Shown here piece by piece: positions 1 to 4,122 of a DNA stretch of 6,514 nucleotides. Positions within the stretch are counted from its first letter, which is position 1. Every line of letters begins with the position of its first letter. Under the pieces are notes generated by a model, which did not search any database, was not told where the DNA came from, and saw nothing but the letters and a program-made list of their open reading frames with translations. The DNA comes from an uncultured Bacteroides sp. (GTDB taxonomy: Bacteria > Bacteroidota > Bacteroidia > Bacteroidales > Bacteroidaceae). Location of the stretch: contig CAKUYM010000244.1 of NCBI GenBank assembly GCA_934716785.1, positions 1 to 6,514 of the forward strand, read 5' to 3'. The position numbers and the translations under genes were made by a program.

Positions 1-65
1 ACCCCCGACAACTGAAAGTCCAAAAGGGGTACACTTAGTCCGAAATTGGCGAACTTCTGTCGCTA

Positions 66-94
66 TTTGGCGAGCCTGTATAAACTTTACTTTG
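66..94 (+). promoter_or_regulatory. Candidate promoter of the integrase gene
   Basis: A TTTG at 66-69 is followed after 17 bases by TTACTTTG at 87-94, which matches the Bacteroides -7 consensus TAnnTTTG in 7 of 8 positions. The spacing is a little shorter than the usual 19 or so. The -33-like TTTG overlaps the second copy of a TTGGCGA repeat (46-52 and 67-73), so a protein bound there could control integrase transcription. The predicted leader is about 30-40 bases. This is a motif match only. Confidence 0.35.
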
Positions 95-133
95 AGTTAA
101 TTACCGTAGTTTGTAACCTAAAAAAGTAAGTTT

Positions 134-1372
134 ATGAAGAGTACATTTTCCGTTCTTTTCTTTGTGAAAAAGGACAAGCAAAAAATCAATGGCAGTTACC
201 CTATTTTTGTCCGTATCACGATTGATGGTGTGGCAAGCCGTTTTAATTCCAAGCTGGACGTTCAACCCAAACTTTGGGACGGTAAGGCAGGCAAAGCCGC
301 CGGACGTTCTGCGGAAGCTACCCGTATCAACCGATTGCTGGATGATATAAACGCATCCCTTAATATCATTTATCACGAACTGCAAAGGCGTGACAATTAT
401 GTTACCGCCGAAAAGGTGAAGAATGAATTTTTAGGGCATAGCGAAAACCACGATACCATCCTTAACCTTTTCCAAAAGCACAATGACGATGTGAAACAGT
501 TGGTCGGCATATCCAAAACGATTGCCACTTATCGCAAATATGAAGTGACCCGCCGCCATCTTGCCGAGTTTATCCAAAGCAAATATAACCTGTCGGATAT
601 TTCTATAAAGGAAATAACCCCGATGTTCATTACAGACTTCGAGTTATATTTGCGTACCACCTGTAAATGTGGTTATAATACGACTGCCAAGTTCATGCAG
701 TTCTTCAAACGCATTATCTTGATAGCCCGTAATAACGGCATCTTGGTAGGCGACCCGTTCGCCAACTATAAAATACGTTTGGAGAAAGTGGATAGGGGAT
801 ATTTGACAGAGGATGAAATAAAAATCATCCTCAAAAAGAAGATGGTTTACGAACGGTTGGAACAGGTGCGTGATGTTTTTATCTTTTCCTGCTTCACGGG
901 TTTGGCTTATGTGGATGTTGCAAACTTAAAGGAAGATAATATTCGTAAGTCCTTTGACGGTAATTTGTGGATAATAACAAAGCGTCAGAAAACGAATACA
1001 GACGTGAATGTTCCTTTGCTGGATATTCCTAAAATGATATTGGAAAAATACAAAGGTAAATTGCCGAATGGAAAGGTACTTCCTATTATCAGTAATCAGA
1101 AACTAAATGCGTATTTGAAAGAAATAGCGGATGTATGCGGAATTAAAAAGAACTTGACATTTCACCTTGCAAGGCACACATTTGCAACCACGACCACGCT
1201 TGCAAAGGGTGTCCCTATTGAAACAGTTAGTAAGATGTTGGGACACACCAATATAGAAACGACACAGATATACGCCCGCATTACCAATAATAAGATAAGT
1301 AACGATATGCAGGGACTTGACATGAAGTTTGTCGGCATTGAAAAAATCTACAAAGAAGTATCTATGAAATAG
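134..1372 (+). CDS. IntDOT-type tyrosine recombinase (element integrase)
   Basis: Integrase of 412 residues, expected to integrate and excise the element by site-specific recombination with host DNA. The N-terminal 90 or so residues (SVLFFVKKDKQKINGSYPIFVRI) fit the arm-site binding domain of Bacteroidetes integrases, about 105-210 fits the SAM-like core-binding domain, and about 220-400 is the catalytic domain. Visible catalytic residues are K283 in TKRQKT, H344 and R347 in HLARH, H371 in LGHTN and the nucleophile Y380 in TQIYARI. The usual box I arginine is absent: the motif reads TGLAYVD with Ala258. IntDOT of CTnDOT (411 residues, from memory) also lacks this arginine, and R284 here sits where IntDOT has its compensating arginine. 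The ATG at 134 gives the standard family N-terminus. The gene lies at the left of the window, as expected near an element end. The next gene is 76 bp downstream on the same strand. Family assignment is firm; the exact element type is inferred. Confidence 0.95.
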   Translation: MKSTFSVLFFVKKDKQKINGSYPIFVRITIDGVASRFNSKLDVQPKLWDGKAGKAAGRSAEATRINRLLDDINASLNIIYHELQRRDNYVTAEKVKNEFLGHSENHDTILNLFQKHNDDVKQLVGISKTIATYRKYEVTRRHLAEFIQSKYNLSDISIKEITPMFITDFELYLRTTCKCGYNTTAKFMQFFKRIILIARNNGILVGDPFANYKIRLEKVDRGYLTEDEIKIILKKKMVYERLEQVRDVFIFSCFTGLAYVDVANLKEDNIRKSFDGNLWIITKRQKTNTDVNVPLLDIPKMILEKYKGKLPNGKVLPIISNQKLNAYLKEIADVCGIKKNLTFHLARHTFATTTTLAKGVPIETVSKMLGHTNIETTQIYARITNNKISNDMQGLDMKFVGIEKIYKEVSMK

Positions 1373-1379
1373 GTATATA

Positions 1380-1411
1380 GGGGAACTTATCACAATTTGT
1401 AATAAGTCCCT
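1380..1411 (+). terminator. Imperfect hairpin after the integrase gene; terminator or operator
   Basis: The sequence is nearly palindromic about base 1396. CTTATCACAA (1386-1395) faces TTGTAATAAG (1397-1406) with one mismatch, and a GGG/CCC clamp (1381-1383 with 1408-1410) can form outside it. It is followed by TTTATGCTTTC, a poor U-tract. It could end or attenuate integrase transcription. Because it shares its TCACAA-N-TTGT centre with the palindrome inside the next gene, it may instead be an operator for the ORF6N protein. Confidence 0.45.
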
Positions 1412-1448
1412 TTATGCTTTCAATTACTCACCATTAAATAATAACATT

Positions 1449-1970
1449 ATGGACTTACAAATCATTCAAAACAAAATCTTTGAGGTCAGGGGTTGCCGTG
1501 TCATGCTCGATTTCCATTTGGCAGAACTTTACGGAGTGCAGACAAAAGCCTTGAAACAAGCAGTAAAGCGTAATGAAAAGCGTTTCCCCGGCGATTTCCG
1601 CTTTACCATGACGAAAGAGGAATGGGACGAACTGGTCACAAATTGTGACCAGTTGCCGGAGAACCTGAAACACAGCTACATACTTCCCGATTGTTTCACC
1701 GAGCAGGGAGTAGCGATGTTATCCAGTGTACTACGTAGTCAGACTGCCATAGACGTGAATATCTCCATCATGCGTGCTTTCGTTCTCATGCGGCAAATGG
1801 TTATCGGTTATGAAGAATTATTGAAGCGTATAGAGGAACTGGAAGTTAGTACAGATGCGCAATTCAATGAAATATACCAAGCTATTACCCAGCTATTGAG
1901 CCAGTCCCAAGAGCCAAAAGAACGCCGTCCAATCGGTTTTGTACACTATGACCGAACAGGTAATGAATAG
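1449..1970 (+). CDS. ORF6N-domain DNA-binding protein
   Basis: Protein of 173 residues. The first 95 or so are a typical ORF6N domain: IQNKIFEVRGCRVMLDFHLA at 5-24, then AELYGV, KQAVKRNEKRFPGDFRFTMT, and the closing FTEQGVAMLSSVLRS. This domain was first defined in phage and poxvirus-type regulators and is very common in Bacteroides mobile elements, often next to integrases. It is thought to bind DNA, but the role of most members is unknown. Residues about 120-150 (EELLKRIEELEVSTDAQFNEI) look like a short coiled coil, which would suit a dimer. The ATG at 1449 is the natural start, since the conserved domain begins within five residues. The gene contains a 25-bp perfect palindrome (1630-1654) and is followed by a strong terminator, so it ends the integrase-side transcription unit. 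A regulatory role for integration or excision is inferred. Confidence 0.9.
   Translation: MDLQIIQNKIFEVRGCRVMLDFHLAELYGVQTKALKQAVKRNEKRFPGDFRFTMTKEEWDELVTNCDQLPENLKHSYILPDCFTEQGVAMLSSVLRSQTAIDVNISIMRAFVLMRQMVIGYEELLKRIEELEVSTDAQFNEIYQAITQLLSQSQEPKERRPIGFVHYDRTGNE
1630..1654. repeat. 25-bp perfect palindrome inside the ORF6N gene
   Basis: AACTGGTCACAA (1630-1641) and TTGTGACCAGTT (1643-1654) are exact reverse complements around a single A at 1642. It encodes residues about 61-69 (ELVTNCDQL). The centre resembles that of the palindrome upstream at 1386-1406, which raises the possibility of an intragenic operator. It may also be a chance result of the conserved VTNCDQL codons. Confidence 0.7.
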
Positions 1971-2043
1971 GTAACGGAATGGGTAACGATTTAGAAACAA
2001 AATACTATCCAATTTGCTTATATTCAGTATCATATAAACAAAT

Positions 2044-2079
2044 AAGTGGCGGGGTAATCTGCCACTTTTATTTTTTTTC
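2044..2079 (+). terminator. Rho-independent terminator of the ORF6N gene
   Basis: AAGTGGC (2044-2050) pairs perfectly with GCCACTT (2061-2067) across a 10-base loop and is followed at once by TTTATTTTTTTT. It lies 74 bases after the ORF6N stop. Stem plus long T-run make it the clearest plus-strand terminator in the window, and it separates the integrase unit from the ardA unit. Confidence 0.85.
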
Positions 2080-2541
2080 TCCGGCACATTTCCAAAAATC
2101 CCTACCGTTACTGCACATTAAGTTTATCCACTAACAGGGCTTTTCCGAAAAGAGTCTGCAAAAACCCGCACAACCGTATCATAAGATAAACTGATGATAC
2201 CCTTGTCTTTTCCACCCGCATTGTTCCCTAAATTTCAAATAAAACCATTTTTCCAGTTTCTCTTATTGTAAATCTTCCTCTTAGGCAGTTCCCATTCGGA
2301 GCAGTCATTATCGTATCACATAGGCAAAGGTATTTCCGTGTTCTTCACGTCTTTGCAAGGTCAAGCCCTAAAGGGTTTAAACAAAAATCTTCCTGCTGTA
2401 CTTCGTCCAGAGAGTATTTTTCTTTAAAATCTTGCAAAGCCTAAACACTACCCTTTAAAGCCTATATGAAACGAAAACGACCGCCCCGACCGGAAACGCA
2501 TAAAAAAAAAGTCAGATTTACGAGAAACAGGAAAAAAGGTT
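2080..2541. other. Gene-poor structured leader upstream of ardA
   Basis: No convincing intact gene is present on either strand. Three copies of GCAAAG occur: 2324-2329, inverted at 2351-2356, and 2434-2439. Possible pairings are CGTG 2337-2340 with CACG 2346-2349 inside the first two copies, AAGCCCT 2363-2369 with AGGGTTT 2372-2378, and CTTTGCAAG 2351-2359 with CTTGCAAAG 2431-2439. On the minus strand 2315-2124 is one frame with a single internal TGA, possibly a gene remnant. No clean TAnnTTTG promoter for ardA was found. The region could be a long 5' leader, a small RNA, or a fold-back promoter active on single-stranded DNA; which one cannot be told from sequence alone. Confidence 0.5.
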
Positions 2542-2598
2542 ATGAAACTCAACTCCCTTACCTCTCAAATCCGCATAAATTTTAAAAGACACAGAATT

Positions 2599-3132
2599 AT
2601 GGAAGCAGTAACATTATCAGAAGCAAGAGTTTATGTAGGTACTTACAACAAGTATAACAGTGGTTCACTTTTCGGCAAGTGGTTAGACCTTTCCGACTAT
2701 TCAGACAAGGACGAATTTTTAGAAGCGTGCGCAGAACTACACAAGGACGAGCAAGACCCGGAATATATGTTTCAGGATTACGAGAATATCCCGGAAACTC
2801 TGATTTCCGAAAGTTGGCTGTCTGATAAGTTCTTTGAGCTTCGGGATGCCATCGAACAGCTAAGTAAAACCGAGCAGGAAGCGTTTTTTGTATGGTGCGA
2901 CCACCATAACAGCGATATAAGCGAAGAAGATGCGGACGACCTTGTTTCTTCTTTTGAGAACGAATATCAGGGAGAATATAAAGATGAAGAAGATTTCGCT
3001 TTTGAAATAGTAGGAGAATGTTACGAGTTGCCGGATTTTGCAAGACGTTATTTTGATTATTCGGCTTTTGCACGTGACCTATTTATGGCTGATTACTGGA
3101 TGGATAACGGTTTTGTCTTTTGTTGCGCCTGA
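2599..3132 (+). CDS. ardA: ArdA family antirestriction protein
   Basis: Acidic protein of 177 residues. ArdA proteins are elongated dimers that mimic the shape and charge of B-form DNA and block type I restriction-modification enzymes, which protects an element when it enters a new cell. The family start is visible directly after the chosen ATG: residues 1-20 read MEAVTLSEARVYVGTYNKYN, then SGSLFGKWLDLSDY, EFLEACAELH and DPEYMFQDYENIP. The C-terminal half (EEDADDLVSSFENEYQGEYK, DEEDFAFEIVGECYELP) is dense in Asp and Glu, as expected for a DNA mimic. An in-frame ATG at 2542 would add 19 basic residues unlike the family; it does have a purine-rich stretch (GGAAAAAAGG) just upstream, so the longer 196-residue form cannot be excluded. 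A hairpin follows the stop and a small membrane protein gene comes 43 bp later, probably in the same transcript. Entry-stage expression is inferred from the family's usual leading-region location. Confidence 0.92.
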   Translation: MEAVTLSEARVYVGTYNKYNSGSLFGKWLDLSDYSDKDEFLEACAELHKDEQDPEYMFQDYENIPETLISESWLSDKFFELRDAIEQLSKTEQEAFFVWCDHHNSDISEEDADDLVSSFENEYQGEYKDEEDFAFEIVGECYELPDFARRYFDYSAFARDLFMADYWMDNGFVFCCA

Positions 3133-3141
3133 TTATTAATC

Positions 3142-3159
3142 GGGTGGAGCAATCCACCC
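3142..3159 (+). promoter_or_regulatory. GNRA-tetraloop hairpin between ardA and the membrane protein gene
   Basis: GGGTGGA (3142-3148) pairs perfectly with TCCACCC (3153-3159) around GCAA, a GNRA tetraloop. No T-run follows, so it is not an obvious terminator. It sits 9 bases after the ardA stop and 16 bases before the next ATG, where it could set relative expression through mRNA stability or access to the next start codon. Confidence 0.6.
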
Positions 3160-3175
3160 ACAACACACCAAAACA

Positions 3176-3388
3176 ATGAAAGTATATAATAACACAAAGA
3201 CCGTTTTAAGGTGGCTAATACTGGATTTTATTATCTATCAGGTAGCCACCAGCACCATTGGAGCGTGGATAGCTCTAACCATAGGCTTTTTTATTCTCCG
3301 GTTCATTCTCCGGTTATTTATCTCTGCCGTTTACCTGTTTTGCATGGCTTTTATTTTCATTGTGTTGCTTTCACTTTTGATTATCTGA
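3176..3388 (+). CDS. Small hydrophobic membrane protein of unknown function
   Basis: Protein of 70 residues. After a short polar N-terminus (MKVYNNTKTVLRW) almost the whole chain is hydrophobic, with two probable membrane helices at about 13-38 and 44-70. They are separated by a short basic segment around ILRFILRLF, which suggests a helical hairpin in the inner membrane. No catalytic motif or signal peptidase site is visible. It lies 43 bp after ardA and 24 bp before the DUF3873-like remnant, all on one strand, so an operon is likely. I do not recognise a named family. Open reading in another frame (3211-3408) overlaps it but gives no plausible protein, so the ATG at 3176 is preferred. Confidence 0.6.
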   Translation: MKVYNNTKTVLRWLILDFIIYQVATSTIGAWIALTIGFFILRFILRLFISAVYLFCMAFIFIVLLSLLII

Positions 3389-3412
3389 TAACTCATTATA
3401 AATTATAACGGT

Positions 3413-3547
3413 ATGGAAACTTTAAACAAAAACGGGGTAAGTATTACCTAAGCACTGGGAGAAGAAAAGTATTTGCAATGCTGTTAAGGAGCATTCAGAA
3501 GGCCGATTTTATCATGATTTGTTTTCGACATTAGCTAAAATGCTTGT
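3413..3547 (+). pseudogene. Decayed start of a DUF3873-like small protein
   Basis: The ATG at 3413 opens METLNKNGVSIT, the typical beginning of the small DUF3873-type proteins found in Bacteroides conjugative elements. It stops at TAA 3449-3451. The same frame then continues ALGEEKYLQCC before a second TAA at 3485-3487, and GEEKY also fits the family. In the next frame, GRFYHDLFSTLAKML (about 3498-3542) faintly recalls the family's YQYDYRHTDGELFST segment with an internal loss. The reading is a gene broken by at least one nonsense change and one or more indels. The N-terminal match is fairly good; the rest is inference from memory of the family. Confidence 0.5.
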
Positions 3548-3703
3548 GGTGACGGACGCAAAACCAAATATAGTCGTATCTGTATCGGGGTTTACTCCAG
3601 TGAAGAAAATGCCATTGAAGCGGCAAAGAAAAATAACCTCTATCCCCATCAGGCGCAGGTCATTATATTAGAATGTGATATTGATAGCTTTTCTGAACTG
3701 TAA
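3548..3703 (+). pseudogene. C-terminal fragment of an unidentified small protein
   Basis: The frame from 3548 to the TAA at 3701-3703 reads protein-like: GDGRKTKYSRICIGVYSSEE, then NAIEAAKKNN and a tail ending CDIDSFSEL. The strand, turn and helix pattern IGVYSSEENAIEAAKKN resembles small proteins with a GVYSSxEEA motif, but I cannot name a family with confidence. Upstream, the frame meets a stop at 3536-3538 and there is no start codon, so this is a truncated fragment. It is the last plus-strand coding trace before the strand switch. Confidence 0.4.
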
Positions 3704-3729
3704 TCTATACTGGGCGGAACTCTCGTTAG

Positions 3730-3769
3730 GCTACTTTCTTTCGTGAGCCTACGTGAGAAAGAAAGTAGC
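3730..3769. repeat. 13-bp perfect inverted repeat at the strand switch
   Basis: GCTACTTTCTTTC (3730-3742) and GAAAGAAAGTAGC (3757-3769) are exact reverse complements around a 14-base loop that contains GTGAG twice. TAGGCT (3727-3732) with AGCCTA (3746-3751) offers an alternative fold. It lies between the decayed plus-strand genes and the end of the minus-strand gene. It may stabilise or terminate transcripts from either side, though no T-run follows in either direction, or it may belong to a dispersed intergenic repeat family. Confidence 0.7.
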
Positions 3770-3781
3770 AAAGAAACCATT

Positions 3782-3808
3782 GAAATACTCTATTTTTTAT
3801 AGTATTTC
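3782..3808. terminator. Hairpin overlapping the stop of the minus-strand gene
   Basis: GAAATACT (3782-3789) pairs exactly with AGTATTTC (3801-3808); the A/T-rich loop contains the minus-strand stop codon (TAG, 3792-3790). The stem is AT-rich and no clear T-run follows, so termination would be weak. Together with the inverted repeat at 3730-3769 it could form the shared 3' end for converging transcripts. Confidence 0.35.
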
Positions 3809-4122
3809 CTTTGACTTTTTATTTGTTTAAGCCATTCAGCTTTTCGTTCGAATTGGAGATGGAAATTTTTAGGAGCAAAATAAAAGATATATTCGCAAAT
3901 TTCTAAAGCTAAACCTGTTTTTTGAAGCCTAACTAACACATCAATAAAGTTATATAACCCCGCGACAATATTTTGTCGTGCTCCAGAGCTAACTTCATTT
4001 AATTTCTTCTGAGAAATCGCATTGTATAAAAACACACCTTGCTTGTCATGAATATCTTTGCAAACTTGCTTTTGTTTTTCTCGCAAGTGTTTAAATTCAC
4101 TGTCAGATATTTCTTCGTACCT
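3790..4122 (-). CDS. Out-of-frame C-terminal part of the HEPN-STAND protein
   Basis: This frame continues the STAND gene after the A tract at 4122-4131. It reads RYEEISDSEFKHLREKQKQV and onward to a TAG at 3792-3790, adding about 110 residues. It is rich in amphipathic helices (ARQNIVAGLYNFIDVLVRLQ, GLALEICEYIFYFAPKN), like the TPR-type repeat ends of STAND proteins. An ATG at 4086 would allow a separate 98-residue protein, but there is no sign of its own promoter. The open frame starts exactly where the main frame ends, so it is best read as the tail of the same gene, joined when the tract has nine A residues or when a ribosome or polymerase slips. Confidence 0.7.
   Translation of the reverse strand, partial: RYEEISDSEFKHLREKQKQVCKDIHDKQGVFLYNAISQKKLNEVSSGARQNIVAGLYNFIDVLVRLQKTGLALEICEYIFYFAPKNFHLQFERKAEWLKQIKSQRKYYKK

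Noticed and set aside
1893..2087. Minus-strand frame of 64 residues over the end of the ORF6N gene
   Set aside because: It overlaps the ORF6N coding end and the terminator, begins in the T-tract and shows no recognisable protein pattern.
2597..3073. Minus-strand frame of 158 residues opposite ardA
   Set aside because: It is antisense to a clear ArdA gene; the open frame follows from that gene's codon composition and has no family-like motifs.
3211..3408. 65-residue plus-strand frame overlapping the membrane protein gene
   Set aside because: It is a shifted reading of the hydrophobic gene with frequent His, Ser and Tyr and no sensible domain or start context.
3466..3480. GTATTTGC at about 3470 as an IntDOT-like attachment core
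   Set aside because: It does not fit the spaced GTAnnTTTGC form and no second copy was found near the integrase.
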